From: Chryseobacterium sp. H1D6B
Lineage (GTDB): Bacteria > Bacteroidota > Bacteroidia > Flavobacteriales > Weeksellaceae
DNA length: 64,000 nt
Direction of reading: 5' to 3'
NCBI RefSeq assembly: GCF_029892445.1
Contig: NZ_JARXVJ010000001.1
Location: 2,914,001 to 2,978,000 of the forward strand
The notes beneath the pieces were generated by a model, which saw only the letters and a list, made by a program, of their open reading frames with translations, made no database searches and was not told the origin of the DNA. A program made the translations under genes and the position numbers. Positions within the stretch are counted from its first letter, which is position 1. Every line of letters begins with the position of its first letter. Shown piece by piece: positions 53,803-62,484 of this stretch.

Positions 53803-55065
53803 ATGAAAAAAATATTATTATCTGTAGCTGTACTAGCAGTTTTCACAGCCTGTAACAATGATGAAAACAACAGTAATCAAGATATTAATTATTCTAAGCT
53901 CCCGCAGGAGTTTCCGTTTTCAAAATTAGCAACTATAAACGGAGTTGATGTGATCAATGGAGGCTTTGGCTCTGGAGCGGCAGCACATCCTACTAGAAAA
54001 GGAGAGTTCTATGTAATTACAGACAGAGGTCCGAACACAGACTATCTCAATGGCAAAAAATTCTTAACTCCGAATTTCACCCCTACCATTATGCATTTTA
54101 AAATAAATGCTGACGGGAATATTGAAGTTCTTAAATATATTAAACTAAAAAATCCTTCGGGACAGCCGATAACAGGTCTTCCAAATCCTGTAGGAATGGG
54201 AAGTACAGGAGAAATTGCATATGATGCAGCTGGAAATGTACTGGGAACCGATAACTACGGTTTAGACAGCGAAAGTATAGTAGCTGCCGCGGATGGTACA
54301 TTCTGGGTTTCTGACGAATACGGCCCGCACATTGTCCATTACAGTGCAGACGGAATAGAAATGGAAAGAATAAGCCCGATAGGAGTAAATACAGGAACAA
54401 GAAAACTACCTGCTGTTTTAGCAAAAAGAAGAGCAAACAGAGGAATGGAAGGACTTTGTATAACTCCCGATGGAAAGACACTGGTAGGAACAATACAGTC
54501 TACCATGTATGTCCCGACTAAAGTTTTAGCTACTAATACTACTTTGACAAGAATTGTCACTTTTGATATTGCTACAGGGCAGACAAAACAATATTTATAT
54601 AAACAGGACGGTGGTGCTTCAGATTCTGTATGCGATATTACGGCTCTTAGTAATACTGAGTTTTTAGTGATTGAAAGAGATGGGAATTTTGGTTCTCAGG
54701 GAGGACTTAAAAAAGTATATCGTATCAGTCTTGCAGGAGCTTCAGACGTAAATGGAACTGATCTTGCTGCCGTAGACGGAATGAAAATAAACGGAAAAGC
54801 TTTGGAACAATCTACTTGGAATGAAATTACAGCAGCAGGATTAAAAACTGTTTCTAAAACCTTAGCAGTAGATTTAGTAGCAAAACTTGGCTATGAACAT
54901 GATAAATTTGAGGGAATTGTGTATTTAGGAAATAATAAACTTGCTGTTTTCAATGATGATGATTTTGGAGTCGTTGATGACGGTAATGGAAATCCGAAAG
55001 CTAAAATTCTTCCTAAAACAGGAAAAGTAGATAAAGGAACGATGTATGTAGTCGATATTCAATAA
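53803..55065 (+). CDS. Esterase-like activity of phytase family lipoprotein
   Basis: 420 residues. The lipobox-type signal LLSVAVLAVFTACNN gives Cys17. The mature protein shows beta-propeller-like repeats of the phytase-esterase family: INGGFGSGAAAHPTRKGEFY, VITDRGPNTDYLNG, AADGTFWVSDEYGPHIVHYS, RGMEGLCITPDGKTLVGTIQ and EHDKFEGIVYLGNNKLAVFN. It probably acts at the outer membrane on phosphate esters or similar. It follows the B12-riboswitch gene divergently and may be unrelated to it. Confidence 0.87.
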   Translation: MKKILLSVAVLAVFTACNNDENNSNQDINYSKLPQEFPFSKLATINGVDVINGGFGSGAAAHPTRKGEFYVITDRGPNTDYLNGKKFLTPNFTPTIMHFKINADGNIEVLKYIKLKNPSGQPITGLPNPVGMGSTGEIAYDAAGNVLGTDNYGLDSESIVAAADGTFWVSDEYGPHIVHYSADGIEMERISPIGVNTGTRKLPAVLAKRRANRGMEGLCITPDGKTLVGTIQSTMYVPTKVLATNTTLTRIVTFDIATGQTKQYLYKQDGGASDSVCDITALSNTEFLVIERDGNFGSQGGLKKVYRISLAGASDVNGTDLAAVDGMKINGKALEQSTWNEITAAGLKTVSKTLAVDLVAKLGYEHDKFEGIVYLGNNKLAVFNDDDFGVVDDGNGNPKAKILPKTGKVDKGTMYVVDIQ

Positions 55066-55077
55066 TTAGATTTTGTT

Positions 55078-55110
55078 AAAGCTGTTTCATTCTTTGGAAC
55101 AGCTTTTTTT
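55078..55110 (+). terminator. Terminator after the phytase-like lipoprotein gene
   Basis: A 9-bp stem AAAGCTGTT/AACAGCTTT with an 11-base loop is followed by a T run. Confidence 0.82.
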
Positions 55111-55140
55111 GTTGGCTAAAAGCGTATTTCATCAATGGGG

Positions 55141-55195
55141 GCGGGCTTCAGCCCGTCTTAACAAATAAATATTCCGATTTGGCTTCAGCCTAAAT
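55141..55195. repeat. REP-like bipartite palindromic repeat, copy 2
   Basis: GCGGGCT-TC-AGCCCGT at 55141-55156 and ATTTGGCT-TC-AGCCTAAAT at 55177-55195. The same two-part design as at 8895-8948, with slightly imperfect second palindrome. Confidence 0.7.
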
Positions 55196-55218
55196 CTATA
55201 GTAAAGTATTAAACAGAG

Positions 55219-55249
55219 AAGCGGCGGAATTTTTAATTCCGCCGCTTTT
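55219..55249. terminator. Perfect 13-bp hairpin between convergent genes
   Basis: AAGCGGCGGAATT, a TTT loop, then AATTCCGCCGCTT and T residues. It lies between the phytase-like gene and tpiA, which converge here; both could use it. The T tract is better on the plus strand. Confidence 0.65.
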
Positions 55250-55295
55250 GGTGTATGTAGACCAGTTTCAATAGGAACCGGCTTTCATTTATATA

Positions 55296-56054
55296 TTAGT
55301 TAAAACCTTCAATAATCTTAGAAAAATCCTCTAATTTCAATGCCGCTCCTCCGATCAATCCGCCATCAATATCAGGCTGTGAGAAGATTTCTTTTGCATT
55401 GTCTGGTTTTACAGAACCTCCGTAAAGGATAGAAATTTCATCCGCTACTTCCTGTCCGTATTTTGCGGCAATTGTATTTCTGATATGAGCATGAATTTCC
55501 TGAGCCTGTTCAGGGCTTGCCGTTTCTCCTGTACCGATTGCCCAAACTGGTTCATAAGCGATCACTACTTTCTTGATTTCTTCAGCAGAAAGGGTAAAAA
55601 GAGCAACTTCAGTCTGGTTTTTCACCACCTCTAAATGCTGTCCGGCTTTTCTCTGCTCAAGCGTTTCCCCGTTACAGTAAACAGGAATTAATCCTTTATC
55701 TAAAGCTAATTTTACTTTTCTGTTGCAGTGGGAATCCGTTTCTCCATGATATTGTCTTCTTTCCGAGTGTCCGATCAATGAACCGTCTGCATCAATTGAT
55801 TCCAGCATATCCGCTGAAAGTTCTCCTGTATAGGCACCGCTTTCATATTCACTCATATCTTGAGAGAAAACACCTATTTCGTCTTTCTCAAAGATATCCT
55901 TAGCCATCATTAAATATAAAGACGGCGGAGCGATCCAGATCTCACAATTCGTAGGATTGTTATTTTTATAACTTAGTAATTGAATCATTAACTGCTGAGC
56001 ATCAATTACATTTTTGTTCATTTTCCAGTTTCCTGCAACTATCTTTCTTCTCAT
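55296..56054 (-). CDS. tpiA: Triosephosphate isomerase
   Basis: 252 residues, the usual length. Interconverts dihydroxyacetone phosphate and glyceraldehyde 3-phosphate. Motifs: KIVAGNWKMNKNVIDAQQ, the catalytic His in GSLIGHSERRQYHGETD, catalytic Glu in VVIAYEPVWAIGTGETASPE and phosphate-binding ILYGGSVKPDNAKEIFSQPD followed by GGLIGGAAL. Last gene of a four-gene minus-strand operon. Confidence 0.97.
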   Translation of the reverse strand: MRRKIVAGNWKMNKNVIDAQQLMIQLLSYKNNNPTNCEIWIAPPSLYLMMAKDIFEKDEIGVFSQDMSEYESGAYTGELSADMLESIDADGSLIGHSERRQYHGETDSHCNRKVKLALDKGLIPVYCNGETLEQRKAGQHLEVVKNQTEVALFTLSAEEIKKVVIAYEPVWAIGTGETASPEQAQEIHAHIRNTIAAKYGQEVADEISILYGGSVKPDNAKEIFSQPDIDGGLIGGAALKLEDFSKIIEGFN

Positions 56055-56121
56055 AGTTTTAAATGTTTAAAAGTGTATTAAATAATTTTTTTTCTATCGT
56101 TTGTATATTGTTCAGATCATC

Positions 56122-56472
56122 TTAATCTAATTTCCAGATATTCTTTAGATGCTTGTAATACGTATGTTCTTCATCAGTCACTTTATTATCCGCTTTTATT
56201 AAAGTTTTAGCAAATTGGGCGAATTTTTTACGTTCCGGTGCCGTAGAGTCATCGTAGAAACAGTTGGCGTGGAATTCAAAATGATTTTTCCATTCTTCGG
56301 GCTGCAATAAAGCGATAGTTTCTAATTCATTATCCAGATCCATTTTAAATGGAAATTCATCCGCTAAATACTGCTGTACAAGCATTCCTTCTTCTGGAGC
56401 AAATTCTCCGTCTACAGAGGAAAGAATCATTAATAAGTGATAACCGGCAATGGGTTTATTTGATTTATGCAT
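56122..56472 (-). CDS. TerB-like small protein
   Basis: 116 residues, all-helical and acidic. GYHLLMILSSVDGEFAPEEG and LIKADNKVTDEEHTYYKHLK suggest the TerB/DjlA-N-like fold. No metal-binding cluster or resistance context is seen, so the tellurite label should not be read as function. Second-to-last in the tpiA operon, separated from the DoxX gene by 17 bases. Confidence 0.65.
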   Translation of the reverse strand: MHKSNKPIAGYHLLMILSSVDGEFAPEEGMLVQQYLADEFPFKMDLDNELETIALLQPEEWKNHFEFHANCFYDDSTAPERKKFAQFAKTLIKADNKVTDEEHTYYKHLKNIWKLD

Positions 56473-56489
56473 TACAATAGGTTTGTTTT

Positions 56490-57599
56490 TTATTTAATAT
56501 AATCTTTAGCTGGCTGTTTGTCTACAATTTTTCCGTTTTGAAGTAACAGTACAAACGGGTTGCTTCTTGCAATAGTTTTGATAGCGGTTCCGTCCATCAT
56601 TGCATTTTTAATGGTTTTGAAGGTATTGGGATCCGTGGAAACACCATAAATAACTGCTCCTTTCTGAGCATTTACTTTAGCCTCAACTTGTTGAAGCAGT
56701 TCTTTAGAAACTTCTTTAGGATGATAAGAGAAAACCAAAATTGCTTTGGGAGCACTGATGATCTCATCTGTAAGCTCAAGACCTGTAGGATCTTCAATTT
56801 TAAATTTAACGATCTCAGACTTATAGCCTTCTTTTACGACAACAGATTCATTTTTGCCTTCCTCAATTTTCCAGGGAGAACCTTCTGCCCAATATTTTGT
56901 TTCTTTGATATAATCGTCCTGATTTACTTTTAAAACCTCTCCTGTTTTTTGATTTTTAAGAGAATAAAAAGTTTTGTATTCAGACGGATTTTTATTGATT
57001 TTTTGTTTTTCAGTTTTAATATCAGTTCCTATCTTGTAATCACGGAAATCAATTAAAGGCTCATGCATAATTCCCTGCGCCATAATATAGATCATGATCA
57101 AAGAAAATACCCCAAGAATATAATATTTAAATTTACTTGGTGAATCTTTTTTACTGCTGCTGTATTCGTCTCTTTTTACAAATTCTTTTCTATACAATAT
57201 GAACAGAATGATCAAACCGGCCAACAGAACAATATCTTTAATAAAGCTCTGCCAAGGCGTAAATTTCACAGCATCTCCAAAACATCCGCAGTCTGTCACT
57301 ACATTATAAAAGGCAGAATAGAACGTCAGAAAACCGAAGAATATACAAAGAGCGGTCAGCGCTGAAAGAGTGAATTTAAGTTTTAGCTTAATTAAAAGCA
57401 TAAATCCAAGGAAGAGCTCCAGTACCACTACGATAATCGAAAATAGTAAAGCAAATTTCTCCAAAAACGGCATGTTGAAAACTGCAGGCGAAAAGTATTC
57501 TTCCATTTTAAAAGAAAATCCTACTAAATCTACCGCTTTCACAAAGCCGGACATAATGAAAATAACGGCAATAAGGAGACGTAATAAACCTTTGATCAT
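56490..57599 (-). CDS. DoxX-like membrane protein with C-terminal thioredoxin-like region
   Basis: 369 residues. The N-terminal half has four membrane helices (LLRLLIAVIFIMSGFVKAVD, LFSIIVVVLELFLGFMLLIK, TALCIFFGFLTFYSAFYN, IVLLAGLIILFILY) of the DoxX / BT_3928 kind, with a Cys pair in VVTDCGCFGDAV. The C-terminal half after one more helix looks like a periplasmic thioredoxin-like domain (PKAILVFSYHPKEVSKELLQ) without a CXXC motif. Probably a redox-linked membrane protein. It begins one base after the DUF1599 stop. Confidence 0.75.
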   Translation of the reverse strand: MIKGLLRLLIAVIFIMSGFVKAVDLVGFSFKMEEYFSPAVFNMPFLEKFALLFSIIVVVLELFLGFMLLIKLKLKFTLSALTALCIFFGFLTFYSAFYNVVTDCGCFGDAVKFTPWQSFIKDIVLLAGLIILFILYRKEFVKRDEYSSSKKDSPSKFKYYILGVFSLIMIYIMAQGIMHEPLIDFRDYKIGTDIKTEKQKINKNPSEYKTFYSLKNQKTGEVLKVNQDDYIKETKYWAEGSPWKIEEGKNESVVVKEGYKSEIVKFKIEDPTGLELTDEIISAPKAILVFSYHPKEVSKELLQQVEAKVNAQKGAVIYGVSTDPNTFKTIKNAMMDGTAIKTIARSNPFVLLLQNGKIVDKQPAKDYIK

Positions 57600-57600
57600 A

Positions 57601-58167
57601 TTAAATAGTTTTTGGTTCGAAATTATTTTCTTTTTCAGAGAATTTTATCAGGCAGAAAACTGCGTAATTCAGCATATCAAAATAGTTGGCATCCAGCCCT
57701 TCAGAAACAATAGTTTTACCCTGATTGTCTTCAATCTGCTTTGTTCTAAGGACTTTTTGATAGATTAAATCTGTAATGGAAGAAATTCTCATATCTCTCC
57801 AAGCCTCACCGTAATCATGGTTTTTTCTTTCCATTAAAGCTTGTGCTTCACCAGCATATTTGTTGTAAAGGCTTAAAATTTCTTCTTTATTTTCGTTAAA
57901 ATCATCAGAAAGGCCCTTCTCCAGCTGGATAAGCCCAATAATAGAGTAGTTGACAATAGCAGTAAACTCGTCTTCTTCACTTTCATCCACCATTTTTTTA
58001 TCAGTCATCTGCAGTGTACGGATTCTATTGATCTTGATATAAATCTGATCCGTGATGGAGCTTGGTCTCAGAACTCTCCATGCTGCACCATAATCCTGTA
58101 ATTTTTTACTAAAAAGATCACGGCATTCATTGATAATTTTCTCGAACTGTATTGAAGTTTTTGACAT
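57601..58167 (-). CDS. DUF1599 protein with two repeats
   Basis: 188 residues consisting of two copies of one motif: FSKKLQDYGAAWRVLRPSSI then TDQIYIKINRIRTLQ, and MERKNHDYGEAWRDMRISSI then TDLIYQKVLRTKQIE. The DYG.AWR.(L/M)R.SSITD.IY pattern is the DUF1599 signature (a nucleotide-modification-associated domain). Cytoplasmic. First gene of the operon with DoxX-like, TerB-like and tpiA genes. Role unknown. Confidence 0.8.
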   Translation of the reverse strand: MSKTSIQFEKIINECRDLFSKKLQDYGAAWRVLRPSSITDQIYIKINRIRTLQMTDKKMVDESEEDEFTAIVNYSIIGLIQLEKGLSDDFNENKEEILSLYNKYAGEAQALMERKNHDYGEAWRDMRISSITDLIYQKVLRTKQIEDNQGKTIVSEGLDANYFDMLNYAVFCLIKFSEKENNFEPKTI

Positions 58168-58256
58168 AAATTCTCTTAATAGCCCAAATATACAAAATCG
58201 GTTTCAAATTTTGGTAGCGGGGCTTGGTTTTAGGGCTGGTATGTTTTTAAAATAAG

Positions 58257-58540
58257 AGAGCGGGAGGGTTTGAGAGTATGAAGGTGGGAGTGTTTGAGAA
58301 CAGGAGAGTGGAAGCTGGCTTATGCTTAAAAAATATTCATTATCTATAATTCCTAATTCTGAATTTTTTGACTGATAGTTGTGATATTATTCATTACCTA
58401 TCACTCATTACTCATAATTTGAGTTGCAGAATATAACCTTTAGTCCTTAGATTTGTAGAATAGATCATAATTTATAACTCTCCTATCAAACCCTCAAACC
58501 CTCATGCTCTCAAACCCTCAAACTCTCAAACCCTACCACT
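58257..58540. repeat. Purine-rich microsatellite-like inverted repeats around the folP start
   Basis: A run of GAGGGTTTGAGAG-like units at 58257-58315 is matched in opposite orientation by CTCAAACCCTC-like units at 58480-58540. The two arms enclose about 165 AT-rich bases with no ORF. The second arm runs into the beginning of the folP reading frame. The interval 58168-58503 holds no gene. Confidence 0.6.
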
Positions 58541-59358
58541 TCATCAACTGTAACGGAAGATTAGTAGATCTAGAAATACCTAAAATCATGGGAATTTTAA
58601 ATCTAACTCCAGATTCTTTTTCAGACGGCGGGAAATTTAATAATGAAAAAACGGCTTTAGCACACACTGAGAAATTATTAAAAGACGGAGCTGCAATTAT
58701 TGATATTGGCCCCCAATCTACCCGTCCTAATGCGAAATTTTTAAGCAGTGAGGAGGAGATCAGCAGATTGGGAAGTTTAATTTCACAGATCAAAAAAGAA
58801 TTTCCTGAAGCTTTGATTTCGCTGGATACTTTTTATTCTGAAACCGTAAAATTTGGTTTTAATGAAGGCATTGACATCATTAATGATATTTCAGGAGGGC
58901 AGTATGATCATGAAATGTTTGATACCGCAGCTCAAACGAAGCTCCCTTATATTTTAATGCATGTGAATCCTTCTTATGAAACAATGCATGATAAAATTCA
59001 ATTTGAAGATATTACGCTTGCGGTGAATCAATATTTCTCGGAAAAAACAAATGAACTTCTTTCAAAAGGGGTCAATGATATTATTTTAGATCCCGGTTTT
59101 GGTTTTGGCAAAACAGTTGAAGACCAGATGAAGATGATTGATGAAACCGAATTTCTTGGTTTTGGGAAGTTTCCTTTGCTGATTGGTATTTCAAGGAAAT
59201 CCTTTATTTATAAACCGCTTGGAAAATCTGCATCGGATATTAATGAAGAAACCCAAAAACTTCATATGAAAGTACTGAAACAAGGTGCTGAAATTTTGAG
59301 GGTGCATGATGCCGCAGAAGCTCAAAAAACGATCTTAGAATACTGCTCAAAAAAATAA
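58504..59358 (+). CDS. folP: Dihydropteroate synthase
   Basis: 284 residues. Joins 4-aminobenzoate to the pterin diphosphate in folate synthesis. TIM-barrel motifs: IMGILNLTPDSFSDGGKF, DGAAIIDIGPQSTRP, SLDTFYSE, IINDISGGQ, ILMHVN, LDPGFGFGKT and LIGISRKSF. The first 12 residues (MLSNPQTLKPYH) are encoded by the repeat units around 58504-58540, so the native N-terminus may have been altered by repeat insertion. No better start codon exists in frame before the first beta strand. Confidence 0.92.
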   Translation: MLSNPQTLKPYHFINCNGRLVDLEIPKIMGILNLTPDSFSDGGKFNNEKTALAHTEKLLKDGAAIIDIGPQSTRPNAKFLSSEEEISRLGSLISQIKKEFPEALISLDTFYSETVKFGFNEGIDIINDISGGQYDHEMFDTAAQTKLPYILMHVNPSYETMHDKIQFEDITLAVNQYFSEKTNELLSKGVNDIILDPGFGFGKTVEDQMKMIDETEFLGFGKFPLLIGISRKSFIYKPLGKSASDINEETQKLHMKVLKQGAEILRVHDAAEAQKTILEYCSKK

Positions 59359-59382
59359 AAAGCAATAAAAAGCTAAAAAAAA

Positions 59383-59412
59383 TTGTGTAATATTAAAAAA
59401 TTGATACCTTTA
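59383..59412 (+). promoter_or_regulatory. Promoter of the ilv leader
   Basis: TTG at 59383-59385, exactly 19 bases, then TACCTTTA at 59405-59412, one change from TAnnTTTG. The first leader ATG follows after only four bases, so the transcript is probably leaderless. Confidence 0.75.
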
Positions 59413-59416
59413 CACC

Positions 59417-59482
59417 ATGAATTTTACGAATCAGAAAAATATTATTGTCATTTCTATTATTAATACTATTGTCATTCAATAG
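59417..59482 (+). CDS. ilv leader peptide 1 (21 aa, Ile/Val-rich)
   Basis: An ORF starting MNFTNQKN and then IIVISIINTIVIQ and TAG: seven Ile and two Val codons within the last 13 residues. It begins four bases after the -7 box. An intrinsic terminator follows 42 bases later, before a second leader peptide. This is the structure of ribosome-mediated attenuation responding to charged tRNA-Ile and tRNA-Val, ahead of the ilvE-ilvD-ilvB operon. Confidence 0.78.
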   Translation: MNFTNQKNIIVISIINTIVIQ

Positions 59483-59523
59483 TACAGAGCGGTAGTATAA
59501 CAATAAAATTTTTTAAATTATAT

Positions 59524-59553
59524 AAGCCGTTTCATTTTGAAGCGACTTTTTTT
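59524..59553 (+). terminator. ilv attenuator terminator 1
   Basis: AAGCCGTTTCA pairs with TGAAGCGACTT (one mismatch, one G-U pair) and is followed by seven T. AGAGCGG just after leader 1 could pair weakly with the left arm (about six pairs with two or three G-U), a possible but unproven antiterminator. Confidence 0.75.
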
Positions 59554-59565
59554 ATTCCATAAATT

Positions 59566-59619
59566 ATGTATCAATTAACAGCAATTATTATCGTCATTAT
59601 TATTCCCTTGCGACTGTGA
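59566..59619 (+). CDS. ilv leader peptide 2 (17 aa, Ile/Val/Leu-rich)
   Basis: The ORF reads MYQLTAIIIVIIIPLRL then TGA: six Ile, one Val and three Leu codons. The stop is followed 27 bases later by a very strong terminator and then by ilvE. TGTGAGA at 59615-59621, overlapping the end of this ORF, is complementary to TCTCACA in the terminator's left arm, giving a seven-base antiterminator that a ribosome stalled at the Ile codons would leave free. The leader is Leu-aware as well as Ile/Val-aware. Confidence 0.82.
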   Translation: MYQLTAIIIVIIIPLRL

Positions 59620-59646
59620 GACGGAAAGATATTGCCTATATATTCT

Positions 59647-59680
59647 AAGCCCTCTCACATTGTGAGAGGGCTTTTTTTAT
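59647..59680 (+). terminator. ilv attenuator terminator 2
   Basis: An 11-bp perfect stem AAGCCCTCTCA/TGAGAGGGCTT with a 5-base loop is followed by seven T. It lies 26 bases before the ilvE start codon, so it can only be regulatory. Confidence 0.9.
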
Positions 59681-59706
59681 TTCAAGAAACTTTAAACTGA
59701 ATAAAA

Positions 59707-60579
59707 ATGTATTACAACAACGAAACCCTTGTTTATTTTAATGGAAATTTTGTAAAAGCAAAAGATGCACAGACTGATCTTTACGGACAGTCGCTTCACT
59801 ACGGCTACTCTGTCTTTGAAGGAATTAAATCTTATAAAACAGATGAAGGCACAAAGATCTTTAAAGCAGAAGAACATTATGACCGCCTGCGGCGTTCGGC
59901 AGCATTAATGCAGATCCCGTTTTCTTATAGCACTCAGGAGCTTACAGATCTTACGTACCAGCTTTTAGAGCTGAATAAGCTTAGTGATGCTTATATCCGG
60001 CCGCTGGTTATCTGTTCGCCCAATATGTCTTTAACTAAAGGGAAACAATCCTTTCTCACTTTATTAACTTGGGAATGGGACAACGGATACTTAGCAGATA
60101 AAGCACGTATTATGACTTCAAGTTTTCAGAGGCCTAATCCTAAAGCTTTTTTAATGGAGGCTAAAGTAGGAGGACATTATGTGAATTCCATTTTAGCGAG
60201 CCAGGAAGCTAAAGATAAAGGTTATGATGAAGCTTTAGTATTAGATGAAAAAGGAAATGTAGCAGAAAGCTCTGGTGCCAATGTTTTCTATGAGAAAGAC
60301 GGAATGCTTTACACCCCCGCGAAAGGAAGCATACTGCCAGGAATTACAAGAAATACAGTTTTTGAGATCTGTAAAGAATTGAATATTCCTGTAAAAGAAA
60401 CATTCTTTAAACCTGATGAAATGCGTGGGGCTGATGCTGCTTTCTTTTGCGGTACTGCAGCTGAAATTGTAGCGTTGGATTCTTTGGATGATGTTCCTTT
60501 TACCAAAAACTGGAAAGATACAGCAAGTGACAAGGTGCAACAGGCTTATCAGAAACTGGTAAGAGTTCGGTCATTGTAA
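59707..60579 (+). CDS. ilvE: Branched-chain amino acid aminotransferase
   Basis: 290 residues of fold-type IV PLP enzymes, making Ile, Leu and Val from their 2-oxo acids. Motifs: QSLHYGYSVFEGIKSYKTDE, the PLP lysine in MEAKVGGHYVNSILASQEAK, DEALVLDEKGNVAESSGANV and GSILPGITRNTVFEICKEL. D-amino-acid aminotransferase is a fold relative but the operon context favours ilvE. First structural gene after the tandem attenuator; 213 bases with no obvious feature separate it from ilvD. Confidence 0.93.
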   Translation: MYYNNETLVYFNGNFVKAKDAQTDLYGQSLHYGYSVFEGIKSYKTDEGTKIFKAEEHYDRLRRSAALMQIPFSYSTQELTDLTYQLLELNKLSDAYIRPLVICSPNMSLTKGKQSFLTLLTWEWDNGYLADKARIMTSSFQRPNPKAFLMEAKVGGHYVNSILASQEAKDKGYDEALVLDEKGNVAESSGANVFYEKDGMLYTPAKGSILPGITRNTVFEICKELNIPVKETFFKPDEMRGADAAFFCGTAAEIVALDSLDDVPFTKNWKDTASDKVQQAYQKLVRVRSL

Positions 60580-60792
60580 ATTATTATAATGTAAATAATT
60601 AAATATCAAATAAATAGATCTGTTTTTTTAACAGTTGAATATTGTAGTTTTCATCAAAGTTAAAATGAAAAAAATATTACAAACTGTAGTTTTGGATCAA
60701 ACTTAAGTAAACATTTCATTTATGAATTTCGAAAAAATTAAAATTTCTTATACCACACAGAGAGATGATAAGAACAACAAATACAGGATAAT

Positions 60793-62478
60793 ATGTTAAA
60801 TAAATATTCAAAAACCTTTACTCAAAACAGTGAACAGCCGGCCGCAAAAGCAATGCTGTACGGAATAGGATTTACGGATGAGGATATGCAGAAAGCACAG
60901 GTGGGAATTGCCAGTATGGGATATGATGGAAACACCTGCAATATGCACCTTAATGATCTGGCACAGATCGTCAAAAAAGGAACTTGGGAGCAGGGGCTTG
61001 CCGGTTTAGTATTCAACACGATCGGAGTAAGTGACGGAATGAGCAACGGAACAGACGGTATGCGGTATTCATTAGTCAGCCGCGATGTAATTGCAGACAG
61101 TATTGAAGCGATATGCGGTGCGCAGTATTACGACGGGCTCATCGCGTTGCCCGGGTGTGATAAAAATATGCCGGGAACTGTCATGGCAATGGGCAGATTA
61201 AACAGGCCTTCAATAATGGTATATGGAGGAACTATTGCTCCAGGATGTTATAAAGGAAACCATCTGAATATAGTTTCCGCTTTTGAAGCATTGGGACAAA
61301 AAATAGCAGGAGAGATTTCGGAAGAAGATTTTAACGGGGTGATCAAAAATTCTTGTCCCGGAGCAGGAGCCTGCGGAGGGATGTATACTGCAAACACAAT
61401 GGCTTCTGCGATAGAAGCTTTAGGAATGAGCCTGCCTTATTCATCTTCAAACCCAGCAACCAGTGCAGAAAAAGAAAAGGAATGTCTGGAGGCCGGAAAA
61501 TATTTAAAAGAATTATTAGAAAAAGATATTAAACCTTCAGACATAATGACGCGCAAAGCATTTGAGAATGCACTCCGTATTATCATTGTATTGGGTGGAA
61601 GTACCAATGCTGTTCTTCATTTTATTGCGATGGCAAAAAGTGTAGATGTTGTTGTAACACAGGATGATTTCCAAAAAATGAGTGATGTCACTCCTGTCTT
61701 GGCAGATCTAAAACCGAGCGGAAAATACCTGATGCAGGATCTTCATGAGCATGGAGGAATACCGGCAGTAATGAAATATCTCTTGAATGAAGGGCTGCTG
61801 CATGGTGACTGTCTTACGGTTACTGGTAAAACATTATCCGAAAATTTAAAAGAGGTACCGAGTCTTGATTTCTCAAAACAAAAAATTATAAGACCTGTTT
61901 CCGATCCTGTAAAGACAACCGGACACATCAGAATATTATATGGAAACCTTGCAGAGAAAGGCAGTGTAGCCAAAATAAGCGGGAAAGAAGGGGAAAAGTT
62001 TGTGGGAAAGGCAAGAGTATTTGATGGAGAAAAGAATTTGGTTGAAGGTATTCGGAACGGCGGCGTAAAGCACGGCGATGTAATAGTCATCAGAAATGAA
62101 GGACCAAAAGGCGCCCCTGGAATGCCCGAAATGCTGAAGCCTACCAGTGCTTTAATCGGAGCCGGTTTTGGAAACAGCGTTGCATTGATTACTGATGGAA
62201 GGTTCAGCGGAGGAACTCATGGTTTTGTAGTGGGACATATTACTCCTGAAGCTCAGGAAGGCGGGCTGATAGCTTTTGTAGAAGATGATGACCTCATTGA
62301 AATAGATGCAGTAAATAATACAATAGAACTGCATGTCTCTGATGCAGAAATTGAAATCAGAAAACAGGGCTGGGTAAAACCTCCGTTGAAAGTTACAAAA
62401 GGGCTGCTGTATAAATATGCTTTAGCAGTTTCTTCCGCGGCAGAAGGCTGTGTAACAGATGAAATACAAAATAATTAA
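60793..62478 (+). CDS. ilvD: Dihydroxy-acid dehydratase
   Basis: 561 residues, normal length. Makes 2-oxo acids from 2,3-dihydroxy-isovalerate and -methylvalerate with an Fe-S cluster. Cysteine motifs in order: [38 protein letters not shown] and [20 protein letters not shown]. Then [40 protein letters not shown] and [19 protein letters not shown]. It is six bases from ilvB, an overlapping operon. Confidence 0.97.
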   Translation: MLNKYSKTFTQNSEQPAAKAMLYGIGFTDEDMQKAQVGIASMGYDGNTCNMHLNDLAQIVKKGTWEQGLAGLVFNTIGVSDGMSNGTDGMRYSLVSRDVIADSIEAICGAQYYDGLIALPGCDKNMPGTVMAMGRLNRPSIMVYGGTIAPGCYKGNHLNIVSAFEALGQKIAGEISEEDFNGVIKNSCPGAGACGGMYTANTMASAIEALGMSLPYSSSNPATSAEKEKECLEAGKYLKELLEKDIKPSDIMTRKAFENALRIIIVLGGSTNAVLHFIAMAKSVDVVVTQDDFQKMSDVTPVLADLKPSGKYLMQDLHEHGGIPAVMKYLLNEGLLHGDCLTVTGKTLSENLKEVPSLDFSKQKIIRPVSDPVKTTGHIRILYGNLAEKGSVAKISGKEGEKFVGKARVFDGEKNLVEGIRNGGVKHGDVIVIRNEGPKGAPGMPEMLKPTSALIGAGFGNSVALITDGRFSGGTHGFVVGHITPEAQEGGLIAFVEDDDLIEIDAVNNTIELHVSDAEIEIRKQGWVKPPLKVTKGLLYKYALAVSSAAEGCVTDEIQNN

Positions 62479-62484
62479 AACACA

